Origin: Chthonomonas calidirosea T49
GTDB taxonomy: Bacteria > Armatimonadota > Chthonomonadetes > Chthonomonadales > Chthonomonadaceae
Assembly (NCBI RefSeq): GCF_000427095.1
Contig: NC_021487.1
Coordinates: forward strand, 2,961,241-3,025,240
Direction: 5' to 3'
Length of the DNA: 64,000 nt
The position numbers were made by a program, and so were the translations under genes. This document shows positions 1 through 7,736 of the stretch, piece by piece (position 1 is the stretch's first letter; every line of letters starts with the position of its first letter). The notes under the pieces are model-generated. The model was not told where the DNA came from and ran no database searches. It worked only from the letters and a program-made list of their open reading frames with translations.

Positions 1-699
1 TTTGATGCGGGGCGCGGGGAGGAGGTGATAGCGCAGTATCCATCTGCGGATGGTCGTTCTTTGCTGCAGAAGACGAAGTCGGTATTAGACCTTATGACAC
101 CCCCATTACCGATGTGCAATCCCTATTTTGACGAAGCTTACTGCGAGTATCATTTAGGGGAGTATGCCAAAGCGATGGAGACGTTTTGTGCGGGTTTGGA
201 AGAGTACGGTATGATGACCCTGTATCCTCTGTACTATGCGCGTTTCAAGAAGACGCCGCAGCTGGTAGGTCCGAAGGAGTTAGGGGCGGTGTTGGCCTTG
301 ATGGAGAGCGGGAATGTGACTATGGATGATGGAGCAAGTTCTTTGCCATTTAGAATACCTCCCGACCCTCGTTACTCGTACAACTGGGACAAGGCGTTAA
401 AGTATGCAGAGGAGGGCTACAAACTGATGCCAAATAACCTGGATTTGGCTCAGCAGTATTATGTGCTACTGTGTACATTCAAACGCTATCAAGAGGCGAT
501 AGAGGTGTGGCGGCACATGTATGCCTTAGCGCAGAAAGGGCCTTCGGCTTATGAGACAGTGGATCCTTGCCTAATGCAGGATCTATGGGGTTGCCTTGTA
601 CTCGTGCCTGATACGGAGTGGGAGGCGTGGAAGCGTGCTCATGGCGGTCGAGATGCCTATCCGATCCCTGTCATTAATAGCCTTCCTTCGAAGCACTAG
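1..699 (+). CDS. TPR-like protein, 5' end outside the window
   Basis: The frame is open from the first base, so the gene very probably starts upstream. An internal GTG at 25 exists but is not needed as the start. The visible part (about 230 residues) is helical with aromatic and Ala-rich pairs typical of tetratricopeptide repeats: one around residues 35-65 (DEAYCEYHLGEYAKAMETF) and another around 130-170 (ALKYAEEGYKLMPNN followed by YYVLLCTFKRYQEAIEVW). TPRs mediate protein-protein contacts. No enzyme motif, signal peptide or membrane segment is visible. The following gene is 1 kb away beyond a repeat array, so no operon partner can be named. The specific role is unknown. Confidence 0.7.
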   Translation, partial: FDAGRGEEVIAQYPSADGRSLLQKTKSVLDLMTPPLPMCNPYFDEAYCEYHLGEYAKAMETFCAGLEEYGMMTLYPLYYARFKKTPQLVGPKELGAVLALMESGNVTMDDGASSLPFRIPPDPRYSYNWDKALKYAEEGYKLMPNNLDLAQQYYVLLCTFKRYQEAIEVWRHMYALAQKGPSAYETVDPCLMQDLWGCLVLVPDTEWEAWKRAHGGRDAYPIPVINSLPSKH

Positions 700-726
700 G
701 GTAGGAGTGAGCAAGGAGACAAGGGA

Positions 727-775
727 GGGAAGACAGGTGTCTTCCCTCACCCTTACTCCTCTCCTGCGGGAGAGG
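727..775 (+). terminator. Two hairpins after the TPR gene, possible terminator
   Basis: There is a perfect 8-bp stem (GGGAAGAC, loop AGGT, GTCTTCCC) at 727-746 and a 7-bp stem (CCTCTCC, loop TGCG, GGAGAGG) at 758-775, both shortly after the TPR stop codon. Neither is followed by a U-tract, so intrinsic termination is uncertain. They may instead be further members of the local palindromic repeats. Confidence 0.35.
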
Positions 776-802
776 GGAATAAGGAATAATGGATTCACCC
801 AT

Positions 803-943
803 CTATGGCGACTCCCTATGGTCGCCCTAATTTTGGTGGACACGTTGTCAAAACGGACAGGCACGTGTGTGAAACGGGCAGGCACAGGGGGTGAAACGGG
901 CAGGCACAGGGGCACACGGGCAGGCACAGGGGCCTGCCCCTAC
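803..943. repeat. Intergenic repeat element, copy 1 (diverged left end)
   Basis: This matches copy 4 almost base for base over the stretch containing TGGTGGACACGTTGTC and the iterated 'aaacgggcaggcac' segment, and it ends in CCTGCCCCTAC like the other copies. The left terminus (ctatggcgactcc) is a degraded version of GTAGGGGCGACCCC. It holds three internal iterations of the GGGCAGGCAC motif. It carries no plausible gene. Confidence 0.85.
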
Positions 944-985
944 CCAACATTCACACCTTCCCTCTAGGGAGAGGGGTATTGGATT

Positions 986-1132
986 GTAGGGGCGACCCCC
1001 TGTGGTCGCCCTAATAGGAAACCCCCATGGTCGCCCTGATTTTTGTGGACACGTTATCACAACGGACAGGCACAGGGGCGAAACGGGCAGACACGGGGGG
1101 TGAAACGGGCAGGCACGGGGGCCTGCCCCTAC
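986..1132. repeat. Intergenic repeat element, copy 2
   Basis: A 147-bp unit that begins GTAGGGGC and ends GCCCCTAC, an 8-bp terminal inverted repeat. Inside are two hairpins, GGGCGACC/GGTCGCCC near the left end and a GGCAGGC/GCCTGCC type palindrome at the right end. It shares the core with copies 1 and 4 (TGGACACGTT, ACGGACAGGCAC) with scattered substitutions. It has the form of a non-autonomous MITE- or REP-like sequence. No transposase lies nearby. Confidence 0.88.
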
Positions 1133-1201
1133 AATCGGTGGATGTTTTATGTGGGTGGGTTTTGTACGGGTGGCCAGATTGGTAGATAGACACACAAAAC
1201 T
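1133..1201. repeat. 69-bp linker, first copy
   Basis: The 69 bases between repeat copies 2 and 3 (starting AATCGGTGGATG) recur between copies 3 and 4 with about three substitutions and identical length. Element plus linker was therefore duplicated in tandem here. No coding or RNA signal is visible. Confidence 0.9.
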
Positions 1202-1382
1202 GTGGGGGGCGACCCCCTGTGGTCGCCCAATAACCCCCATGACCACCCGATTTCGGGGAAAACCATGGTCACATGGGCACACGGGGTGAAACGAACAGGC
1301 ACATGGGCACACACGGGCAGGCACGGGATAAAATGGACAGGCACAGGGGGTGAAACGGGCAGGCACGGGGGCCTGCCCCTAC
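1202..1382. repeat. Intergenic repeat element, copy 3 (longest)
   Basis: A 181-bp unit with the left end GTGGGGGGC (one change from GTAGGGGC) and right end GCCCCTAC. The middle is the most diverged copy, with extra iterations of the CACAGGGGGTGAAACGGGCA type, which suggests expansion by slippage or unequal recombination. It is flanked by the two linker copies. Confidence 0.85.
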
Positions 1383-1451
1383 AATCGGTGGATGTTTTAT
1401 GTGGGTGGGTTTTGTACGGGTGGCGAGATTGGTAGATAGACACACAAAATT
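1383..1451. repeat. 69-bp linker, second copy
   Basis: Same length and nearly the same sequence as the stretch at 1133-1201. The differences are a c/g change in GTGGC(C/G)AGATT and small changes at the end. This supports a recent tandem duplication of element plus linker. Confidence 0.9.
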
Positions 1452-1596
1452 GTAGGGGCGACCCCTGTGGTCGCCCTAATAGGAAACCCCCGTGGTCGCC
1501 CTAATTTTGGTGGACACGTTGTCAAAACGGACAGGCACGTGTGTAAAACGGGCAGGCACGTGTGTAAAACGGGCAGGCACAGGGGCCTGCCCCTAC
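1452..1596. repeat. Intergenic repeat element, copy 4
   Basis: A 145-bp unit with perfect GTAGGGGC/GCCCCTAC ends. It is very similar to copy 2 at its left end and to copy 1 in the centre (TGGTGGACACGTTGTC). Its last base is directly followed by TTGACA, the apparent -35 box of the next gene, so the element abuts a promoter. Confidence 0.88.
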
Positions 1597-1625
1597 TTGA
1601 CAAATCTCTGATTTTTCGATATACC
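1597..1625 (+). promoter_or_regulatory. Predicted sigma-70 promoter of the glycosidase-like gene
   Basis: TTGACA at 1597-1602, a 17-base spacer and TATACC at 1620-1625. The -35 is consensus and the -10 matches four of six. It starts flush with the end of repeat copy 4, and transcription would begin about 75 bases before the gene. Confidence 0.5.
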
Positions 1626-1708
1626 AAAACTCGCATTTCTTGGAGCTACGTCCCGCCAGGGAAAACGGAATAAAAACCAAAACCACCCTTAGCTTATCAG
1701 TTAAAACG

Positions 1709-2983
1709 ATGGAACTACCCACCCCACATGCCACGGCTTTGCGCGCAACCTGCGTGCTTGAAACTCCCGACCCTCTCATTAACTATGCCTTTCAGTATGC
1801 CAAAGACAACATCGCCCGATGCATGCGCTACTACACGCTGGGCTGGGGAATGAGCAACTGCCCCCATGCTACCACCATTGTGGTGGGGCGCGACACCGGC
1901 TGGATGTGTCTGGGCACCGACTATGTGGCGCCTTGGTTTGCCCCCGAAGCGCTTCGTGTTTTTAGACGCCGGCAAAAACCGAATGGGCAGATCATCGAGT
2001 ATGTAGACCTGGAGAGCGGCGCTCAGTCCGACTATAACCTCAACGTCAGCGACAATACGCCCCTCTACCTCTGGGCGTTGGCGCATCATTGGCAGATGCA
2101 TCCCGATGAGGCGTTTCGAGAGGAGTTTGCGGCCTCTGCCCAAATGGCCTGCGAGCATCTGCTGGCTGAGCGCGGTCCGTCCGGCCTGCTGGTGGGCGTC
2201 CCGGCGGGTACAGGCTCCTTTGGCACATGCGGTTGGCGCAACATCATCGAGGGCTATGTGCAGGCCGGGGAGGTCACCGAGATCAACGCGCTTGCGGCAA
2301 TGGCGCTTCGGCAGATGGCCGATTTTCTTCATGAGCCGCGCTACCTGCAGGAGGCCCAGTGCCTTCAGGAGGCTATCAACACGCATCTTTGGACGGGCAG
2401 TTTGTATCTGCTAAACCGGTTTGAAGGAAAGCCGAACCCGCAAGTAACGGGCGACATGGTGTTTCCAGTGCTTTGTGGAGTGGCTTCGGACGAGCAGGCT
2501 CGCGCCGTGTTGACTCGGCTGTCCCAGCCAGATTTTTGGAGCGTGCGAGGCATGCGCACTCTACCGAACACCGATCCCCAGTATCATCCGGAGCGAGCTT
2601 ATGGGCTTTTAGGGGGAAGCTGGCCGAACCTCACGCTGTGGTATGCGGCGGCAGTGGCTCCCCACGATCCGGACACCGCCCTAAATGCCCTTCGACTTGT
2701 GGCGCAGCCGGTTGTGGAGGCGATGCCGCCGGAGGTGAACGTGCATCGTGGTGAGTTTGCTGAGTTTTTTCATGGCGAGACCGGCGTAAATTTGGGGATG
2801 CACCTCTCGCCTTGGGTGGCCCCTACCTTTATTTGGGCGGTACTTGAAGGGCTGTTGGGACTGAAATGGCAGGGTGGTGAGGCCACTTTTGCGCCCCATT
2901 GGCCTTACGAGTGGCGCGAGGTAACCCTGCGCAACGTTCCTACAACAAAAGGCCCTAAAGACTACGTGCTGAAGCGTGAATAA
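1709..2983 (+). CDS. Glycoside hydrolase of the (alpha/alpha)6 toroid type, amylo-1,6-glucosidase-like
   Basis: A 424-residue protein resembling the catalytic toroid of glycogen-debranching and related glucosidases (GH13-C/GH63/GH78-like superfamily). Visible landmarks are GRDTGWMCLGTDY near residue 60, SDNTPLYLWALAHHW near 115, GDMVFPVLCGVAS near 250, GGSWPNLTLWYAAAV near 310 and GMHLSPWVAPTFIWAVLE near 370. The alternating aromatic helices are typical of this fold. Such enzymes hydrolyse alpha-linked oligosaccharides; the actual substrate cannot be read from sequence. There is no signal peptide, so it probably acts in the cytoplasm. I chose the ATG at 1709 because the upstream in-frame TTG at 1640 adds a non-homologous tail; no strong Shine-Dalgarno site is seen. 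Transcribed alone and followed by a terminator. Confidence 0.72.
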   Translation: MELPTPHATALRATCVLETPDPLINYAFQYAKDNIARCMRYYTLGWGMSNCPHATTIVVGRDTGWMCLGTDYVAPWFAPEALRVFRRRQKPNGQIIEYVDLESGAQSDYNLNVSDNTPLYLWALAHHWQMHPDEAFREEFAASAQMACEHLLAERGPSGLLVGVPAGTGSFGTCGWRNIIEGYVQAGEVTEINALAAMALRQMADFLHEPRYLQEAQCLQEAINTHLWTGSLYLLNRFEGKPNPQVTGDMVFPVLCGVASDEQARAVLTRLSQPDFWSVRGMRTLPNTDPQYHPERAYGLLGGSWPNLTLWYAAAVAPHDPDTALNALRLVAQPVVEAMPPEVNVHRGEFAEFFHGETGVNLGMHLSPWVAPTFIWAVLEGLLGLKWQGGEATFAPHWPYEWREVTLRNVPTTKGPKDYVLKRE

Positions 2984-3073
2984 ACCGAATTCCATATTGC
3001 GATCGGGACGTCTCCAGGCTTGAGGCAGAAAACTTCCTAGGTCCCCACTCAACTTCACACGAAGAAATCCTTT

Positions 3074-3102
3074 GCGGCAGGGACGTTGCCCTGCCGCTTT
3101 TT
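3074..3102 (+). terminator. Rho-independent terminator
   Basis: A 9-bp perfect stem (GCGGCAGGG / CCCTGCCGC) with a 6-base loop followed by TTTTT. It lies 90 bases after the glycosidase-like gene and just before the promoter of the AAA+ operon. Confidence 0.88.
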
Positions 3103-3119
3103 ATGCGTGCGATCGCTTG

Positions 3120-3149
3120 TTGCAAGGGAAAACCCTCAGGGTGTATAAT
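3120..3149 (+). promoter_or_regulatory. Predicted sigma-70 promoter of the AAA+/NHL/TPR operon
   Basis: TTGCAA at 3120-3125, an 18-base spacer and a consensus TATAAT at 3144-3149, about 50 bases before the TTG start. The TTGCAA form of the -35 recurs at two other predicted promoters in this window. Confidence 0.7.
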
Positions 3150-3196
3150 GACATCGTTGCTAAAGCAGATTGTTGCGAGAGTGAGGAGCAGCGAGA

Positions 3197-4786
3197 TTGT
3201 CATCGGCACAGGTTGATCGTGAATTAGAGATACTGATCCGGGCCCGGTACCCCATCATTTACATCGTGTCTTGGGAGGAGCAGAGGGTCGAAGACGCCCT
3301 GCGACGCATTGCCCAAGAGCGCGGAAAAAAGCTGTTTGTGTGGACGGTGACTCAGGGGATGGTGACAAACCCCAACCACCGAGATAACGCCACCCGTGAC
3401 CCTCTGGCCGCCCTCGATGCCGTCAACGATTCGCGCGATCAGGCCATCTTCCTTCTGAAAGACTTCCATGCCTTCATCAACGACGTGACGGTGACACGAA
3501 GACTGCGCGACCTCGCTCTTGTCCTCAAAACATCGCATAAATCGCTGATCATCCTTGCCCCGTTTCTAAAACTGCCTCCTGAACTTGAGAAAGATATCGC
3601 CGTTGTGGACTATGCCTTGCCGGACTACGAAGACCTCGACCTCATCCTGGAGCGCGTGATCCAGGCGGTGAAGGATAACCCCAAAGTCAACTGTAACCTC
3701 AGCGAGCTGGAGCGTGACCAGGTTTTAAAGGCCGCGCAGGGGCTAACGGCCATGGAGGCGGAGAACGTGTTCGCCCGATCGCTCATCGAGCGCAACCGCT
3801 TCGACGTGGATGTGATCCTCGGTGAGAAGGAGCAGATCATCCGAAAATCCGGCATTCTTGAGTACTACCCCTTCAATGAGGGCATTCAGGACGTCGGTGG
3901 CCTCGACCTACTAAAAGATTGGATGCAAAAACGCACCGTAGCCTTCTCCGAGAAGGCGAAGGCATTTGGGCTGCCCGACCCGCGGGGCGTGCTGCTGCTT
4001 GGGGTGCAGGGGTGCGGTAAAAGCCTCTCTGCAAAAGTCATCGGCTCGCTGTGGCGTTTGCCCATTCTGCGCCTCGATGTGGGCCGCATCTTTGCCGGCC
4101 TTGTGGGAGCCTCCGAAGAGAACATGCGGAAAGCGATCCGAGTGGCCGAATCGGTGGCCCCCTGCGTCCTTTGGCTCGATGAACTCGAAAAGGGGTTCTC
4201 CGGAACACAAAGCTCCAGCTACTCCGATGGAGGCACCACAAGCCGTGTCTTTGGCACCTTCCTCACCTGGATGCAAGATAAAAAGGCGCCCGCTTTCGTT
4301 GTGGCCACCTCAAACGATGTCACCGCCCTTCCACCGGAACTTTTACGGAAAGGCCGCTTCGACGAGATCTTCTTTATAGACCTGCCTGCCCACAAGGAGC
4401 GCAAAGAGATCTTCCGTATCCACTTGCAGAAAAGGCACCGCAACCCCGAAAACTTTGACCTCGACCTGCTTGCCTCCGTGACCCCCGGCTTCTCCGGAGC
4501 GGAGATCGAGGCCTTGGTGGTGGAGGCCCTCTACGATGCTTTTGATAAAAACGGCGATCTTACCACCGACGCCATCGTCCAAGCCGCCACCCACACCGTG
4601 CCTCTATCCATGACGATGCGTGAGCGCATCGAGGAGCTGAGGGACTGGGCTCGCACCCGAGCGCGCGCGGCCTCGAGCGCTCATACCGAAACGATGGAGG
4701 AGATCACCGAGCAGCTGATGTTGGCGAAGTCGGGTAAGTTTGACCTGCTTGTGGAAGAAAAACAGCAGGCGACGGGCACAAACTAG
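3197..4786 (+). CDS. Ycf46-like AAA+ ATPase
   Basis: A 529-residue AAA+ protein. The first 240 residues match the characteristic N-domain of the cyanobacterial/plastid Ycf46 family (ELEILIRARYPIIYIVSWEE at residue 8), which resembles an inactive ATPase fold. The second half is an active AAA+ module: Walker A GVQGCGKS near 275, Walker B CVLWLDELEK near 325, sensor-1 VVATSNDV near 370 and an arginine-finger region LPPELLRKGRFDE. Ycf46 proteins are ring ATPases of poorly known function, linked to carbon-limitation responses in cyanobacteria. The TTG start is supported by GAGGAG eight bases upstream. It is first gene of a three-gene operon with NHL and propeller-TPR proteins. Confidence 0.88.
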   Translation: MSSAQVDRELEILIRARYPIIYIVSWEEQRVEDALRRIAQERGKKLFVWTVTQGMVTNPNHRDNATRDPLAALDAVNDSRDQAIFLLKDFHAFINDVTVTRRLRDLALVLKTSHKSLIILAPFLKLPPELEKDIAVVDYALPDYEDLDLILERVIQAVKDNPKVNCNLSELERDQVLKAAQGLTAMEAENVFARSLIERNRFDVDVILGEKEQIIRKSGILEYYPFNEGIQDVGGLDLLKDWMQKRTVAFSEKAKAFGLPDPRGVLLLGVQGCGKSLSAKVIGSLWRLPILRLDVGRIFAGLVGASEENMRKAIRVAESVAPCVLWLDELEKGFSGTQSSSYSDGGTTSRVFGTFLTWMQDKKAPAFVVATSNDVTALPPELLRKGRFDEIFFIDLPAHKERKEIFRIHLQKRHRNPENFDLDLLASVTPGFSGAEIEALVVEALYDAFDKNGDLTTDAIVQAATHTVPLSMTMRERIEELRDWARTRARAASSAHTETMEEITEQLMLAKSGKFDLLVEEKQQATGTN

Positions 4787-4796
4787 AGATAAAACG

Positions 4797-5729
4797 GTGG
4801 AATTCGATCGCTTCCGCTTTTTGGAGTTTGAAGATCAACCGACCTCAACGCCCATCCCCGATGAGGGTGCCAGTTTGGAGGAGACCGCTGCGAACCCCTC
4901 CGGCGCTTCCCCCAGAGAAACGGTGGAGTTGCAGGTTGTGGAAGTTATCGGCGCACCGGGCATGGAGGTGGGGGAGTTTCGCTGCCCAAAAGGCTTAGCC
5001 ATAGATGCCGATGGCGCCCTTTATGTGGCCGATAGCCTCAATAAGCGGGTACAGCGTATCGCCCTTAATGGTGATGTGGTGCGCTTCGAGCCTTTCTTAG
5101 AGCCGCAGGCAGTGGCTGTGCATCCACAGGGACAGGGGCTCTTTGTGGCCGACCTCGGCGACCATTGCGTTTATGGCTTGGATAGAACGGGGCGTCGTTT
5201 CCGTAGACTCTCCGGCTTTGTTAATCCTCTCGATATCGTGTTCGACGTGGAAGGGTTTTTGTGGGTCGCCGATACCGGCAACGGCCGAATAGTGCGACTG
5301 CATCCCTACACCGGCGACTGCATAGTGAGCATAGGACGCGAGAGAGGGCTTGTGCATCCCGTTGCCCTCGCTTTCGATAGCACTGGAGCCCTCTATGTTG
5401 CCGACGACTACCTTGGTACCATCGTGCGCTTTACGGCCAACACCCCGCCCGTCTCCGTTCTCACGGGAGTCCACCGCATCCGAGAAAAAGGCCAGTTTGC
5501 CCTCGACCTGCAAGGCCGAATCTATCTTGCCGATCCGGCGAACGATAGAGTCGTTGTGTTCAGTTCCCAAGGGGAAGCCCTGGCCACGCTGCGGCTACTT
5601 CCGGGGCGGCTAGGCACTCTCCATGCGCCTACCGGACTGGTGTTAGAGCCAAATTATCAAGGGTTTTACGTTAGCGATACCCAAAACCACCGTCTCCTAC
5701 GAGTTGTACTACAGCCATCGCGCCCATGA
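4797..5729 (+). CDS. NHL-repeat beta-propeller protein
   Basis: About 310 residues. After an acidic Pro/Ser-rich N-terminal tail of about 40 residues come at least six NHL-type blades, each with the pattern 'P.G(L/I)A.D..G.LYVAD..N.RV' (for example KGLAIDADGALYVADSLNKR and GLVHPVALAFDSTGALYVAD). NHL propellers bind protein, RNA or carbohydrate. No signal peptide is seen, so it is probably cytoplasmic. The GTG at 4797 lies ten bases after the AAA+ stop; a longer frame from 4740 would overlap that gene by 47 bases. The downstream gene starts within its stop codon (ATGA), so the three are surely co-translated. Partner or adaptor role for the ATPase is inference. Confidence 0.8.
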   Translation: MEFDRFRFLEFEDQPTSTPIPDEGASLEETAANPSGASPRETVELQVVEVIGAPGMEVGEFRCPKGLAIDADGALYVADSLNKRVQRIALNGDVVRFEPFLEPQAVAVHPQGQGLFVADLGDHCVYGLDRTGRRFRRLSGFVNPLDIVFDVEGFLWVADTGNGRIVRLHPYTGDCIVSIGRERGLVHPVALAFDSTGALYVADDYLGTIVRFTANTPPVSVLTGVHRIREKGQFALDLQGRIYLADPANDRVVVFSSQGEALATLRLLPGRLGTLHAPTGLVLEPNYQGFYVSDTQNHRLLRVVLQPSRP

Positions 5730-7432
5730 GAACCGTGCGTACCCTCCAACTTGAATGGCAGCAGCGCCTCCGCGGAGCCTATCCGTTACGGGGCTACCCG
5801 CTGGACGATCAAGGTTCCCTCACGCTTGCGCGGCCACATTCCATTGAACCGCGCACTTATGAGGTCATTCGCATAACCGATCCGCAGAACCAGACAGCGG
5901 TGGCACGTTTTTCTGCCGAAATCCTCCAGAAGCTGCTACTTAGCGCCGTCACGGAATCGTTCTTAGGTATGCGACCGGACGAGGTCTACCTGTTTGCCGA
6001 GGGCACAAAACGCCGACTCACCATGGAAAAGCGCGTTATCTACCTCGATGCAAGCATGGATGTAGGGGGCTCGCGCGTGGCTGCCGTCTACTCCGACATC
6101 TCCGGCCAAAACTTTGCCCTTGTGTATGGAACCTTTGTCGGCACAGGGCTTTGGAATATGGAGCTAGAAGCGGCGGCCAACAGTGTCGTCCTACTGCAAG
6201 AGGGGCGGCGCATGGCAACCGCCTATGAGAATGGGCTGATCCTGCTATTCGATGCGAACATGCGGGAGTGGTGGCGATTCGATACGGAAGAGCCGGTTAC
6301 GCTGCTCGCGTGCGCCACAGAGGGTGAGGAGCTGGCCTATGGGACGCAGACGGGATGGATCGGCATGCTTGATGCAGAGGGTGCGCGCCGTTGGCAGACG
6401 AAAGTAGCAGGGCCTGTACACGCTCTCGCCATGGCCAAAGAGGGGCAGCTTACGGTAGCCCTTTGCGGTTCCGAAGAGAACCCACGCGCGCCCACAACGC
6501 TGATCTGTCTCGACCAGGCCGGTCAGCCCGTTTGGGAGTATGAGGGCGATGTTCCTTTTACCGGTCTTGCCTGTTCGCCCGGTGGCGAGTACATCGCTAC
6601 CTCGGCTCAGGGGAGTCGCTTCAGCTTGTATCGAGTGGTCAGCACAACGGTGGAGGCTCTCTCGGTAAGCCGGAAGGATTGGAGAGCCTATTTACCGCTT
6701 GTGCCGGAAAAGGGCGCCATGAAGACGGCGCTTCAGAGCCTCTATGCCTATCTAGAAGAGTGCCCAGATGATGTGGAGTGCTGGCAGCAGTTTGAAGAGC
6801 TGAAGGCCCAGTGGATGGCCGACGTTCAGTGGGAGCTGGCGCATCTTCAGGCCGACGGAGAGTGGGAGGCGGCCCTCACGCTCCTGCAAGAGGCGCTCGC
6901 CTTAGCGCCCTATGACGTGGCGCTGTTTCAACAATATGTCGAGCTAAGACAACGCTTCGCCGAAGCGCTGCTACAGCAAGCGAAGAGCTTGCTTCAGGAG
7001 GGCCAAGCGGACACCGTGGAGCCGCTGTTGCGCAAGGCGATCCATCTCATGCCCGATCTCTTCGAGGCGCGTCAACGGCTGCAAGAGTTTCGTGCCGGCA
7101 GAGCGCAAGAGGCCGATAAAGAGGCGAAGGAGCGACTCGAACGTGGCGAACTGCAGGAGGCGCTGGCTTGCTACGAGCGCGCTCAGGCGTTCGCTCCCAC
7201 CGCTGAGCGAGCACAGACCATGGCGGCTCTTCAGGTTCAGATAGACTTTGAGCTTGGCAAGCAGGCCTACGATCGCTCGCGCTATGCCGAGGCCATCTTT
7301 CAATTTCGGAAAGTCCTGCAGCGCGAGCCAAACCATGCCGAAGCTAAGCGTTATTTGGAGTTCGCCCAACGCTTCGAGCAAGATACGCTTTCCGATGTGG
7401 TAAGCGATCGGTTTCGGAACCTTGAAGAGTAA
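5726..7432 (+). CDS. Propeller-TPR protein
   Basis: A 568-residue two-part protein. Residues about 90-320 form repeated beta segments like WD/PQQ propeller blades (for example LLACATEGEELAYGTQTGWI and GLACSPGGEYIATSAQG). Residues about 335-560 are tetratricopeptide repeats with the canonical Ala/Gly/Tyr pattern (AEAIFQFRKVLQREPNHAEA). The ATG overlaps the NHL stop by four bases, so translation is coupled. Last gene of the operon. No membrane segment or enzymatic motif is visible. Its architecture is that of a scaffold; a complex with the upstream AAA+ and NHL proteins is an inference from gene order. Confidence 0.75.
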   Translation: MRTVRTLQLEWQQRLRGAYPLRGYPLDDQGSLTLARPHSIEPRTYEVIRITDPQNQTAVARFSAEILQKLLLSAVTESFLGMRPDEVYLFAEGTKRRLTMEKRVIYLDASMDVGGSRVAAVYSDISGQNFALVYGTFVGTGLWNMELEAAANSVVLLQEGRRMATAYENGLILLFDANMREWWRFDTEEPVTLLACATEGEELAYGTQTGWIGMLDAEGARRWQTKVAGPVHALAMAKEGQLTVALCGSEENPRAPTTLICLDQAGQPVWEYEGDVPFTGLACSPGGEYIATSAQGSRFSLYRVVSTTVEALSVSRKDWRAYLPLVPEKGAMKTALQSLYAYLEECPDDVECWQQFEELKAQWMADVQWELAHLQADGEWEAALTLLQEALALAPYDVALFQQYVELRQRFAEALLQQAKSLLQEGQADTVEPLLRKAIHLMPDLFEARQRLQEFRAGRAQEADKEAKERLERGELQEALACYERAQAFAPTAERAQTMAALQVQIDFELGKQAYDRSRYAEAIFQFRKVLQREPNHAEAKRYLEFAQRFEQDTLSDVVSDRFRNLEE

Positions 7433-7736
7433 AAATACCTCCACTAACTTCCTTAAAAGTTCCTCGCAATAGGCCACAACCACTATCCCCGCGCGCTCAC
7501 GGCCCGGAAGAGGATTGGCGTCTATAGGAAACGCCCGATCCTGGCAATAATCTGTATGCCTTGCCCGTCCAAGGCCATCTACGTTGATAACTCTATAATT
7601 TTTGATTCTGAGGGAAAGGCGGAATAAGAGCGAATCGCGCATTGATGGGCTAACGACGAAACGCTCTCTTGTGGTAAGGATGACGCAGCAAAAGAACGAA
7701 CAAACGAACAAAACGTACCTATGGAGAGATAACCCC
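7433..7736. other. 304-bp intergenic region before the sigma-GGDEF gene
   Basis: No coding signal of its own. It contains a consensus TATAAT at 7594-7599 without a recognisable -35 at 17 bases, so the promoter, if there, may be used by an alternative sigma factor or need an activator. Two upstream in-frame starts (7602 and 7680) would extend the sigma gene into this stretch, but neither has a well-spaced Shine-Dalgarno site. Confidence 0.5.

Noticed and set aside
803-1596. Possible CRISPR array
   Set aside because: Units are 141-181 bp, nested and diverged, with conserved linkers rather than unique spacers, and no cas genes are present.
583-1779. Many overlapping frames of 60-170 codons on both strands in the repeat array
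   Set aside because: They are Pro/Cys/Arg-rich readings of the repeated GGGCAGGCAC units, change with every copy and have no ribosome sites.
7602-7736. 45-codon N-terminal extension of the sigma-GGDEF protein
   Set aside because: Not sigma-like, and the ATG at 7737 has the best-placed Shine-Dalgarno site.
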